From Planococcus kocurii (GTDB taxonomy: Bacteria; Bacillota; Bacilli; Bacillales_A; Planococcaceae), in assembly GCF_001465835.2 (NCBI RefSeq), contig NZ_CP013661.2, forward strand, positions 1,790,501 through 1,854,500: 64,000 bases of DNA, given 5' to 3'. A program made the position numbers and the translations under genes. The notes under the pieces were generated by a model, which saw only the letters and a program-made list of their open reading frames with translations, made no database searches and was not told the DNA's origin. This document shows positions 8,549-16,313 of the stretch, in pieces; position 1 is the stretch's first letter, and every line of letters starts with the position of its first letter.

Positions 8549-8590
8549 ACAAGCCATCGAATGATGAGCATCATTCGATGGCTTGTTTCT
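8549..8590. terminator. Bidirectional terminator
   Basis: The 18-bp arms ACAAGCCATCGAATGATG and the exact complement lie between the convergent Cys-motif gene and the DUF3006 gene. T-rich sequence follows on the right and A-rich sequence precedes on the left, so it can serve both strands. Confidence 0.8.
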
Positions 8591-8841
8591 TACTTCTTAT
8601 TCTTTAATTTCTCTATTAACGCTGTTACTTGTACCCGGCGTTCCTCGGTTTCAGTTTCAAGTACGGAAGCTTCTTTAAAGGTACCATCGGGATTCCATTC
8701 GACATCAAGAATATCGCCCTCTTTTGCATAGCTTTCTAATTTAGAGCGTTCAATCAGCTTTTGGTGAGATTCATTGCCTTTTTCCACTAGAACGGCAAAC
8801 TCTTCATCATATCGATCCAGGGTGTACTTATTTGACTTCAT
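8590..8841 (-). CDS. DUF3006 family protein
   Basis: 83-residue acidic protein with the pattern KYTLDRYDEEFAVLVEKG...GDILDVEW typical of DUF3006. This family is commonly encoded next to secreted ComEC/Rec2-like metallo-hydrolases, and here its ATG overlaps the end of such a gene by 14 bp, which indicates translational coupling. No signal peptide. The biochemical role is unknown; an accessory or regulatory role for the hydrolase is the usual guess. Confidence 0.8.
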   Translation of the reverse strand: MKSNKYTLDRYDEEFAVLVEKGNESHQKLIERSKLESYAKEGDILDVEWNPDGTFKEASVLETETEERRVQVTALIEKLKNKK

Positions 8842-10528
8842 GGATTAGCGCTCCTTTAGAATCATAGAGTTTAGCTGGATCGCCACTGTTTAACCATATG
8901 TTGGCTGTGGTCCATTTTAAGTAGTTACCGCCTGACTTTGCATTTGGTCCACTGGTGACATGGACATTCGCTCCTGCTTTTAGCGTATAGGTTGGGAACG
9001 TGAATGACTGGTTTCCTTGGACAGAAACGAGCTTCCACCCAGCCATTGCCACATCGGTTGTTCCGACGTTTTGAATCGAAACGATTTCAGTCGACAAGTC
9101 TTTCTTCACGACCTGCAGCTTGCCTGTGGTGCCGGCTGATGGTGGCGTTGGCGTAGTGGTCGGCGGTGTCCATGCTTTTGCACTTACGCTGTGTGCTTGG
9201 CCGTTTGTTGTCACTGTCACATCCCCGGAAACAGCTGTCGAATAGATTTTCGATTTTACAGTTGTCAGTCGAGAAACAACCTCTTTATGCGGGTGACCGT
9301 AGGAGTTGTCTTTTCCGTAGGATAGAACGGTACCCATAGGGTAAACCTCGTTGATGAAATTGGACGATGAACTGGTATTAGATCCGTGGTGTCCAGCTTT
9401 CAAATAGGTGCTCTTCAAGTCATATTTAGGTAGCATCGTATTTTCGATGGCAACATCCGCATCGCCCGTCAACAAGAAGCTGACTTTTCCGTATTTGGCT
9501 TTCAAGACAATTGATGCGTCGTTATTGTCGCTAGCTTTAGAGTCCACATTTAGCACTTGAACGCCCAAAACACTGTCGAATGGCAGTTTCTGTCCCATTT
9601 TTGGTACTTCAAACGCAATGTTCTTTGTATCAATCAACTGAAGCAGTTCATAGTACGTATCGGTAGTATGCACTTTGCCTGAATCGTAGAACTTGGTAAC
9701 AGGGAAGCTGTTCAAGACAGAAATTAATCCGCCAATATGATCAGCATCCGGATGCGTCGCGACAACAGCATCGAGTTTGATCACGCCTTTAGATTTCAAG
9801 AATGATACGACTTTCGGTCCTTGAGACTTTGTGCCGCCGTCAATCAGCATGTTCTTGCCGTTGCCGGATTGAATCAGAATAGAGTCACCCTGGCCCACAT
9901 TAATGAAATGAACCTTAGCCTGCTTATTGCCAGTCTCTTTCATAACCATGGCACGTGTTAAGAAAGCCGAGAGCTGCCCTTTGGTGATGGTCTCATTCGG
10001 GCGGTATGTTCCATCTAAATTCCCTACCGTAATGTTTGCATGGATGATGCGTTTGATATACGGGTAGGCTTTCATGGTTGGGCTAAGGTCTTTAAATGAT
10101 TTAGTCGATTCGGTCGTGAGGTTAAAGGCACGCGAAATAAAAATGGCCATTTCGCCGCGGTTGACGATGCCTTTTGGCCGGTACGTCCCGTCTGGGTAAC
10201 CGGAGATCACACCGGCTTTCACAGCGGAGTTAATGTAGCCAGACGCGGGCGAAGAAGCTGGCACGTCTTTGAATGGCGTACTGGTGCGCGTGCCATTCAA
10301 TTTGAGGGCTTTGGCAATCATGATCGCCGCAGATTCACGGGTAATCGGTGTATCCACCCCATACTTCGAACTGGTACCCACCACGCCTTTTTCATACAGA
10401 TAAGCGATGTCGTCATAGAATCGGTGATTCACGGGAACATCGCTGTACGTGGCGGCTTCTGCATTGTTCATTGGCGCCAGTGATAACAACAAGACAATGG
10501 ACAACACGAACATTAGTATTTTTTTCAC
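8828..10528 (-). CDS. Secreted SLH - metallo-hydrolase - lamin-tail protein
   Basis: 566-residue extracellular protein. Residues 1-25 are a signal peptide ending at NAEA. Three S-layer-homology repeats follow, about 27-195 (YSDVPVNHRFYDDIAYLYEKG, FKDVP, FKDLSP), which attach it to the cell wall. Residues about 205-445 are a ComEC/Rec2-like metallo-beta-lactamase domain with the metal motif THPDADHIGG, the second site TGDAD and KAGHHGS. The last 100 residues resemble a lamin-tail domain. It is probably a secreted nuclease or phosphodiesterase acting on extracellular DNA or nucleotides. It is translationally coupled to DUF3006. Base use is somewhat richer in GC than neighbours, suggesting a separate origin within the cassette. 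Confidence 0.88.
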   Translation of the reverse strand: MKKILMFVLSIVLLLSLAPMNNAEAATYSDVPVNHRFYDDIAYLYEKGVVGTSSKYGVDTPITRESAAIMIAKALKLNGTRTSTPFKDVPASSPASGYINSAVKAGVISGYPDGTYRPKGIVNRGEMAIFISRAFNLTTESTKSFKDLSPTMKAYPYIKRIIHANITVGNLDGTYRPNETITKGQLSAFLTRAMVMKETGNKQAKVHFINVGQGDSILIQSGNGKNMLIDGGTKSQGPKVVSFLKSKGVIKLDAVVATHPDADHIGGLISVLNSFPVTKFYDSGKVHTTDTYYELLQLIDTKNIAFEVPKMGQKLPFDSVLGVQVLNVDSKASDNNDASIVLKAKYGKVSFLLTGDADVAIENTMLPKYDLKSTYLKAGHHGSNTSSSSNFINEVYPMGTVLSYGKDNSYGHPHKEVVSRLTTVKSKIYSTAVSGDVTVTTNGQAHSVSAKAWTPPTTTPTPPSAGTTGKLQVVKKDLSTEIVSIQNVGTTDVAMAGWKLVSVQGNQSFTFPTYTLKAGANVHVTSGPNAKSGGNYLKWTTANIWLNSGDPAKLYDSKGALIHEVK

Positions 10529-10563
10529 TATCTCTCCTCATTTCCTTTTATTTACTCTTATCA

Positions 10564-10590
10564 TATAGACGAGTCAAAAATAAGTCTATA
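10564..10590. promoter_or_regulatory. Inverted repeat upstream of the SLH hydrolase gene
   Basis: TATAGAC (10564-10570) and GTCTATA (10584-10590) are exact complements, 13 bases apart, about 35 bp upstream of the hydrolase start. ATCATATAGA recurs at about 10623. GTCTATA also appears twice before the resolvase gene (11231, 11243). Candidate operator; no regulator is identified. Confidence 0.35.
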
Positions 10591-10731
10591 GATTTTACTA
10601 TGAATTTGTGAAAATAAGGAATTATCATATAGATTTTATTGAAATATACAAAAATATAACAGGTACAGCAAAGCTTAATATTGAGTAAAACCAGTATTAA
10701 GTTTAGTTGTAAAAAGAGAGGAATGTTTGTT

Positions 10732-11019
10732 ATGGGTTTACAAGAAGAAAAATTAGGTCTACAAGTAATGCAAGAGGAAGAAAATGTGATAACAACGTTA
10801 TATGATCCAGAGCATCCGTCTATTGGTGTTGTAATTAGTGGAGAATATTATTGGGATGGACCCATAATCCAACTCCTACAGATGGAATATGAAAATGATA
10901 AATGGGTTTTCGTTCGGAAGTTAAAGGAAATTGAGTTCTATAATTACGACGATGCGGAAATTTTTGTTGAGGATGTAGCTGATATATCTCCACATAATTT
11001 ACTCTTATTAACAATGTGA
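10732..11019 (+). CDS. Small acidic hypothetical protein, 95 residues
   Basis: Start at ATG 10732 is preceded by GAGAGG at proper distance; the frame could begin earlier at 10681 (TTG) but without a ribosome site. The product starts MGLQEEKLGLQVMQEEEN and is strongly acidic, with alternating hydrophobic and charged residues suggesting a small mixed alpha-beta fold. It is cytosolic with no recognised motif. It stands alone between two intergenic regions and has its own terminator at 11057-11094. Function unknown. Confidence 0.6.
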   Translation: MGLQEEKLGLQVMQEEENVITTLYDPEHPSIGVVISGEYYWDGPIIQLLQMEYENDKWVFVRKLKEIEFYNYDDAEIFVEDVADISPHNLLLLTM

Positions 11020-11056
11020 TTCCAATTAGTAGTCATACAAGCTTATTTTGAGTAGT

Positions 11057-11096
11057 AACTCCTTTTATCTTTATTAGATAGAAGGAGTTTTATTTA
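11057..11096 (+). terminator. Terminator
   Basis: AACTCCTTTTATCT-TTAT-TAGATAGAAGGAGTT followed by TTATTTATTT, 38 bp after the stop of the small acidic protein gene. Confidence 0.75.
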
Positions 11097-11230
11097 TTTC
11101 ACCATATTACTCGTCTTGTTATAATACTCTCATAAGAAGCTCTTGGAGTGAGAACGACTATCCAATTCAGAATCTATTAAACGAATATTTGATGGATATT
11201 TAAAGATGGATTGAAATAAGGCTTTTTGTT

Positions 11231-11249
11231 GTCTATAAAATCGTCTATA
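11231..11249. promoter_or_regulatory. Tandem GTCTATA before the resolvase gene
   Basis: GTCTATA occurs at 11231-11237 and 11243-11249, spaced 12 bases, and the second continues into a -10-like TATAAT (11246-11251). About 35 bp upstream of the resolvase start. It could be the promoter with an autoregulatory resolvase site. Confidence 0.4.
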
Positions 11250-11283
11250 ATCAATTCTACTAAACCTATGGAGGTAGACTGCT

Positions 11284-11862
11284 ATGATCATTGGATATGC
11301 TCGAGTTTCTACAAAAGACCAATCCTTAGATGTGCAAGTAGATGCTATTACTAAGTACGCCTTAGAAATCGGAGAGAAAGTAGAGATTTTCCTGGAAAAA
11401 GAAAGTGGCGGTAAGAAGAACAGACCAGAACTTCACACAGCGCTGCGCATGGCTAGAAAAGGTGACTCATTTGTTATTTATAAACTTGACCGTTTAGCGA
11501 GATCGACTCGACAATTATATGAAGTAACAGATGAGTTAGAAAAAAGGGGGGTAGATTTTGTTAGTTTAAATGACAAAATTGATACTAAAACAGCAGCTGG
11601 GAAAGCAATGTTTGGCATGCTCGCTGTCTTTGCTGAATTTGAACGTTCCATTATTCAAGAAAGAACTGTAGCAGGTCTTCAGGCAGCCCGTAAGCGAGGT
11701 AGAATAGGTGGCAGAAAGCCCCTAGATACGAAGACTAAAAGAAGTATTAAGACACTCTATGAAGCCGGAGAAGGGGCGCAGGATATTGCTCAACGCTTTC
11801 ATATTGGCAGAAGTACAGTTTATAAAGTGTTAAAAGAATCAAACAAAGAGGAACAAGTTTAA
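11284..11862 (+). CDS. Small serine resolvase/invertase
   Basis: 192-residue recombinase of the Tn3 resolvase / DNA invertase group. Catalytic domain 1-135 with S9 in GYARVSTKDQ, the YKLDRLARSTRQL motif and FAEFERSIIQERT; C-terminal helix-turn-helix about 150-185 (GEGAQDIAQRFHIGRSTVYKVL). GGAGG lies before ATG. There is no transposase or terminal repeat beside it, so it is more likely a multimer resolvase of the cassette or an ancestral plasmid than part of a Tn3 transposon. It could also invert a local segment; no inversion site was seen. Confidence 0.92.
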   Translation: MIIGYARVSTKDQSLDVQVDAITKYALEIGEKVEIFLEKESGGKKNRPELHTALRMARKGDSFVIYKLDRLARSTRQLYEVTDELEKRGVDFVSLNDKIDTKTAAGKAMFGMLAVFAEFERSIIQERTVAGLQAARKRGRIGGRKPLDTKTKRSIKTLYEAGEGAQDIAQRFHIGRSTVYKVLKESNKEEQV

Positions 11863-11887
11863 ATCTAAAAGAATCTTAAATTACCAT

Positions 11888-11966
11888 AAGCGCTATACCG
11901 CTATGTTGTATATTGATTTTTCTGAATTAAATGATATAATAAGCTGTAAAAAAGAGGTGTAGCGGC
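11888..11966. promoter_or_regulatory. CCGCTA/TAGCGG repeats upstream of the MerR-like gene
   Basis: CGCTATACCGCTAT at about 11890-11903 faces TGTAGCGG at 11959-11966, which overlaps the ribosome-binding region of the following gene. A TATAAT lies between (about 11936). The layout fits autoregulation by the MerR-like protein. Confidence 0.4.
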
Positions 11967-12536
11967 GTGTCGAACTTTAGTCATTTAGATATGCAACTAG
12001 CTTTAGGAATTCAAGTATCTACCCTAAGAAAGTACGCGATGGCTTTAGAGCAACATGGATATATATTTAATAAGAATAATCAAGGTCACAGGCTATATAC
12101 AGAAAAGGATGTGGATGCATTTTTAAGGTTAATTTCTTATAAGAAATTAAATGGAATGACGATTGATAGGAATGCGAAAGCTGTGGTGGAGTGGATCAGA
12201 GAAAGTATAGCGGAGGACGCTATGGAGAATTATTTTGAAAGAGAACAAGATACTCATTCTTTGATGACAATGACACTAGAAGGTTTTGTCCAACTTCAAT
12301 CTGAGCACATTAAAACTCAAAGCAAGCAGTTGGAAAACCAAGAATTGATAGTTAATCAACAAAAAGAAATATCTAATAACATCATGTCTGCTAACAATGA
12401 ACTGAAGAAGACATTAGAAAGAATGAATAAATTGATTGTTTTACAGCAAGAACTTATAGCAAGAACATTAGGGGAAATCGAGAATTCCGAGGAAATGGTA
12501 GGCATTCTAACTCTTAAAAAGAAAGGCATTAGATAA
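11967..12536 (+). CDS. MerR-like HTH protein (DUF3967-like)
   Basis: 189-residue protein starting at GTG behind AAGAGGTG. Residues about 8-60 form a MerR-type winged helix (LALGIQVSTLRKYAMALEQHGY...GHRLYTEKDVDAFLRLI). Residues about 95-170 form a long coiled coil rich in Q, N, K and L. This architecture is common on Bacillus plasmids and integrative elements and is assigned to the DUF3967 group. It may act in plasmid-like maintenance, segregation or gene control. Repeats at its start region suggest autoregulation. Confidence 0.7.
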   Translation: MSNFSHLDMQLALGIQVSTLRKYAMALEQHGYIFNKNNQGHRLYTEKDVDAFLRLISYKKLNGMTIDRNAKAVVEWIRESIAEDAMENYFEREQDTHSLMTMTLEGFVQLQSEHIKTQSKQLENQELIVNQQKEISNNIMSANNELKKTLERMNKLIVLQQELIARTLGEIENSEEMVGILTLKKKGIR

Positions 12537-12614
12537 TACTACTCACTATATGTCCCAAGTTATTTATAGGTGAGAGGCAGCTATATTAAGCCACCTCTTT
12601 TAGAGGGGAATTTA

Positions 12615-13217
12615 TTAAATATGTCCTTTCTCGTTCAGAGAGATATACCTCTCATTACCGATAATAATGTGATCTAGTATTTCAATCCCTACGATATTTC
12701 CGGCTTCTACTAGCCTTTTTGTGACTTGAATGTCTTCAGGACTTGGTTCTGGATGTCCACTAGGATGATTATGAGCTACTATAGCGCTTGCACAGCTACA
12801 GCGTATTAATTTCTTGAAAGTCTCTCTGGGATGCACAATAGATGCATTGAGGGAGCCGACGAAGACGGTTTCTTTAAACAAAACCTCGTTCTTTATATTT
12901 AATCCTAATACGACAAAGTGTTCCTGGGTCAAATACTGCATCTCCTTCAAGTATTCAAAAGCGTGCTGTGGTGAGCGGATAGTATATCGCTTTTCAATTG
13001 GGCACGGATTCATGCGAGCCAATTTCAGAGCTGCCAGAATCTGTTTTGACTTTACTTTACCTATGCCTCGAATATTCATTAGTTCCTCTTCTGTCACTAA
13101 CAGCAGATCTTGTAGAGAAGGGTAGAGCTTAAAGATTTCATCAATATAGCTATTTTCTTTCTCACGAAGTGTTGTAGCCAGTAAAGATTTGAACGTCTCT
13201 CTATTGAATGTAGTCAT
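12615..13217 (-). CDS. RadC-like JAB-domain protein
   Basis: 200-residue protein of the RadC family common on mobile elements. A helix-hairpin-helix lies at about 45-65 (RGIGKVKSKQILA), and the JAB/MPN metalloprotein motif is complete: H149-N-H151-PSG, followed by PSPEDI with D162. The true molecular function of RadC is unsettled; mobile copies are thought to help DNA recombination or anti-defence. AGGAGG is placed before ATG 13217. A terminator-like hairpin at 13252-13278 separates it from the upstream gene on the same strand. Confidence 0.88.
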   Translation of the reverse strand: MTTFNRETFKSLLATTLREKENSYIDEIFKLYPSLQDLLLVTEEELMNIRGIGKVKSKQILAALKLARMNPCPIEKRYTIRSPQHAFEYLKEMQYLTQEHFVVLGLNIKNEVLFKETVFVGSLNASIVHPRETFKKLIRCSCASAIVAHNHPSGHPEPSPEDIQVTKRLVEAGNIVGIEILDHIIIGNERYISLNEKGHI

Positions 13218-13251
13218 TGATAGAACCTCCTAATATTTAATGAAATAAAAA

Positions 13252-13278
13252 CAGAAGAGACAAAGACGGTCTCTTCTG
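13252..13278 (-). terminator. Hairpin between the annealing-like gene and radC
   Basis: Exact 10-bp arms CAGAAGAGAC and GTCTCTTCTG. On the minus strand it is followed by TTTTTATTT, so it can end transcription coming from 14139. Confidence 0.65.
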
Positions 13279-13351
13279 ATTGAATGAAAATGAATAGGCG
13301 CGATTTACTTAAGTAGATAAGTACTTGCTGAGAAGTCTATAAACAAGAAAT

Positions 13352-13396
13352 ACAAAAAGCCCATTAACTGTTGGCATACAGTTAATGGGCTTTTAT
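13352..13396. terminator. Strong bidirectional terminator
   Basis: AAAAAGCCCATTAACTG and CAGTTAATGGGCTTTT form a perfect stem around TTGGCATA. It overlaps the end of the leftward gene 13393-14139. Confidence 0.85.
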
Positions 13397-14139
13397 TGAT
13401 TTTCAAGAGACTGTTCTGAATTCTTATAGGCATCTCTTAAATGGAGCAGGTCCTGAATGAAGTCGGAAGCCTGAACTTTTGATAAATCTTTACTAGTATT
13501 TACTCGGTACTTTTCTTGCATTAACCCTTTAGCAAGTTCAGCTGATAGGCCGATCTCTCTAACGATGCGAAAGATGGCCTTGAGTTGCCGTTCAGTAGCC
13601 GGATCAAGAGCAACTTCTATTTCACTTGTGTTGGGTAAGCTTACTAAGTCTAGGGCAAAGAGATGGGTGGCTCCTAAAGCGGACAATACTGCATCAACAA
13701 GGGCTCTCTTCTTTGCAGTCTTTAAAATCATATTAACAGCGTTGTATACATCGATTTCCTTGAATAGTCCCTCTTTTGAATTGCAGGAGCCGATTCCTTC
13801 AGCTTCGACAATGCCGGACTTTTTATCAATCAAGACCACTTTAACTTCATATGAAAAGACACCTAACTCCCAATTTTCGGTTCGTTGAATTACCTCCGCT
13901 AATTTAGACAACCCGTATGCATTACAGAGCTTTTCTGCACCAGGCTTTAACAGAACAGCTTTGGAGTAGTTCTGAAAATGTCCGTAATCAATCCCTTCTA
14001 CCATTTCATTGGCTAGGAAATCTTGCATCCTAGATTGTTCCGTCTTAAGCGAAGTAGTAATTGCCGTCTCTCTCTTGCGCCATTTTCCAGTCGTTACCGC
14101 CTTGAGCAATTCCGTATTTGCTTTTAAATACTTCTTCAT
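13393..14139 (-). CDS. Phage-type protein with PGAEKL motif, possible ssDNA-annealing protein
   Basis: 248 residues from ATG 14139, chosen because AGGAGGTCTAGTA precedes it; the open frame continues to 14301 without a ribosome site. Notable are DYGHFQNYSKAVLLKPGAEKLCNAYGL, EAEGIGSCNSKEG, and AVNMILKTAKKRALVDAVLSALG. The DYG...LKPGAEKL pattern and the K-x-A-x-K-R-A-x-V-D-A segment occur in many Firmicutes phage and cassette proteins that I associate with Rad52-like single-strand annealing, but I cannot prove the family. The C-terminal part (about 175-235) looks like a separate helical domain. The next gene downstream is radC, which would suit a recombination role. Confidence 0.55.
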   Translation of the reverse strand: MKKYLKANTELLKAVTTGKWRKRETAITTSLKTEQSRMQDFLANEMVEGIDYGHFQNYSKAVLLKPGAEKLCNAYGLSKLAEVIQRTENWELGVFSYEVKVVLIDKKSGIVEAEGIGSCNSKEGLFKEIDVYNAVNMILKTAKKRALVDAVLSALGATHLFALDLVSLPNTSEIEVALDPATERQLKAIFRIVREIGLSAELAKGLMQEKYRVNTSKDLSKVQASDFIQDLLHLRDAYKNSEQSLENQ

Positions 14140-14288
14140 TACTAGACCTCCTATTGATAGATTGGTTTTCAATGCAATTGTTTTGAGTACGTTGCTTCTA
14201 GCATCACCTTCTTTCTTTAATCTAAGTGCTAACCTCCCTTCCTGGAATGCGCTCCTCTCACCACGCCTGTCATCTCTGTAAATAAATA

Positions 14289-14318
14289 GACCACCCTCCA
14301 ATATGGGAGAGTGGTCTA
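14289..14318 (-). terminator. Leader hairpin upstream of the annealing-like gene
   Basis: AGACCACCCTCC-AATAT-GGGAGAGTGGTCT stem with a weak T-run (TATTTATTT) on the minus strand. It sits about 150 bases upstream of the start at 14139, so it could be an attenuator or a terminator of an antisense transcript. Confidence 0.5.
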
Positions 14319-14831
14319 GCTATTGCAAAGTCGAATCGATTATGAATTCGCTATAGAATTAAGCTGTACAATTAAAAGTAAACTTTCTTTCTAAAGGGGT
14401 GGGGCTCGGAACGGTATCAATTAAACCTTACTAAGTACTAGGTGCCGACAGAAAAAAATTTATAAATTTTTCTTCTATTATGCAGAGTTTTCTCTTCACC
14501 GTTATAGATGTTGTATAAAAGAGAAAGACGATTAAGAAATCAGACTGTACAGACATGTTTCTATCTGAACCGCGATCAGGGACCGAAACAAGAAGCTATG
14601 GCTAGCGACGTTAGTAGCAAATCAGATAATGTTATTTATTCAATATCTAGCTTTACAAAGAGAGAACGTTATATAAGTCTTCATATTCAGAAAACTAGTA
14701 TTCCAAAGTAAAAAGAAATCGACTTCCTCAATATATGAAATTCCCCACGTATTGCTATGACCTTAAAAGGGTAGGGGAAACTTGCAGGAGATGTTAATAT
14801 GAAACAAGAAAGCAACTAGGGGGAACTGAAA
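14319..14831. other. Intergenic region before hsdM, no convincing gene
   Basis: About 510 bp. It contains the palindrome AAAAATTTATAAATTTTT near 14455, a G-rich patch (GGGGTGGGG near 14396), and the near-repeat CTGTAC at about 14364 and 14545. A 67-codon frame at 14508-14711 has no ribosome site and no recognisable content. AGGGGGA before the hsdM start is clear. The hsd operon promoter should lie in the right part, but I cannot place it. Confidence 0.4.
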
Positions 14832-16313
14832 ATGAGCCAATTAACACAGCAACAATTAGAATCCCATTTATGGGAATCAGCCAATATTTTACGAGGAAGT
14901 ATTGATTCCTCTGACTATAAGAATTACATCTTTGGATTACTGTTTTTAAAACGGTTGAGCGATGTATTTGTGGAAACGGCAGTGCATATTGAAGAGAAGG
15001 AAGGATCGGATTACGGTTGGCACGACCGCGATGAACACCAATTCTTTGTCCCGGAGCGGGCACGCTGGAAAACCATCCAAACAACAACCCAAGATATCGG
15101 GGATGCAATCAATAAAGCATTTGAAGCATTGGAAGAAGAGAATCCCTCACTGCAAGGGGTTCTAGCGAATATCGACTTCAACGACAAGGAAAAGCTGCCT
15201 GACAGACTGCTTCTGAAGCTGACACAGCATTTTACAGCGCTGGACTTGAAGAACGAAAACCTATCCGAACCCGATATGCTGGGGCGGGCTTATGAGTATT
15301 TGATTAAAATGTTTGCGGATGATGCGGGCAAAAAAGGTGGAGAATTTTATACGCCAAGCAAAGTGGTAGAACTCATTGTACGCCTCATCAAGCCTGAAGA
15401 AGGCATGCGTGTCTGTGATCCAACTGTCGGCTCTGGCGGTATGCTGATCCAATCGGTGGATTACATCAAGTCCCAGGGAGGCAACCCGAAGAACCTAACT
15501 CTGCATGGTCAGGAGCGGAATTTGAATACTTGGGCAGTAGCCAAGATGAATTTATTGTTCCACGGCTTAAGTGATCATCGTATTGAAAAAGGTGACACCA
15601 TCCGAAACCCGAAACTTGTGGAAGACGGAGAATTGATTTTATATGATCGTGTAATCGCCAATCCGCCGTTCAGCCTGAGCAACTGGGGACGGGAAGAAGC
15701 TGAAGCCGATTCCTATGGCCGTTTCCGATTTGGCATTCCGCCAAAAGACAAAGGGGATTTGGCATTCGTCCAGCATATGGTCGCAACTCTAAATCACGAA
15801 GGAAAAGCGGGCGTTGTAATGCCGCATGGTGTTTTGTTCCGTGGGAGTGCAGAAGGGAAAATTCGACAAGGGTTGCTTGAAGAAGATCTGATTGAAGCAG
15901 TGATCGGCCTACCATCTAATCTCTTCTATGGCACAGGAATTCCCGCCTCTATTCTAATTTTAAACCGTAATAAAGAAAAAGTGAAAAAAGGTAAGGTCTT
16001 CTTCCTGAACGGCTCGTCCGACTATCAGGAAGGCAAAAACCAGAACACTTTACGGGCACAAGACATAGATAAATTTATTGCAGCCTTCGACAAGTGGGAA
16101 GAAGTAGAGAAATACTGTCGTCCAGTCTCACTAGATGAAATCAAGGAAAATGACTACAACCTGAACATCGCTCGTTATATTGATATTGCAGAAGAGGAAG
16201 TGCAGATTGAAGTAGCAGAAGCTGTTGCTGAACTCCGCATGTTAGAAAAAGAACGAGAAGAGCTAGAGACAGTTATGAATGGCTATTTGAAGGAGTTGGG
16301 GTATGTTGAATAA
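14832..16313 (+). CDS. hsdM: Type I restriction-modification, methyltransferase subunit HsdM
   Basis: 493-residue N6-adenine methyltransferase. N-terminal HsdM domain about 5-140 (LWESANILRGSIDSSDYKNY), then the catalytic domain with SAM motif I DPTVGSGG (196-203) and the amino-methylation motif NPPF (277-280). The C-terminal helices contact the specificity subunit. It methylates adenine in the sequence chosen by HsdS and forms M2S1 or R2M2S1 complexes in the cytoplasm. AGGGGGA precedes ATG. It overlaps hsdS by 11 bp, and hsdS runs into hsdR, so the three form one operon. Confidence 0.97.
   Translation: MSQLTQQQLESHLWESANILRGSIDSSDYKNYIFGLLFLKRLSDVFVETAVHIEEKEGSDYGWHDRDEHQFFVPERARWKTIQTTTQDIGDAINKAFEALEEENPSLQGVLANIDFNDKEKLPDRLLLKLTQHFTALDLKNENLSEPDMLGRAYEYLIKMFADDAGKKGGEFYTPSKVVELIVRLIKPEEGMRVCDPTVGSGGMLIQSVDYIKSQGGNPKNLTLHGQERNLNTWAVAKMNLLFHGLSDHRIEKGDTIRNPKLVEDGELILYDRVIANPPFSLSNWGREEAEADSYGRFRFGIPPKDKGDLAFVQHMVATLNHEGKAGVVMPHGVLFRGSAEGKIRQGLLEEDLIEAVIGLPSNLFYGTGIPASILILNRNKEKVKKGKVFFLNGSSDYQEGKNQNTLRAQDIDKFIAAFDKWEEVEKYCRPVSLDEIKENDYNLNIARYIDIAEEEVQIEVAEAVAELRMLEKEREELETVMNGYLKELGYVE

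Noticed and set aside
14508-14711. 67-codon frame before hsdM
   Set aside because: No ribosome site and no family; kept only as part of the intergenic note.
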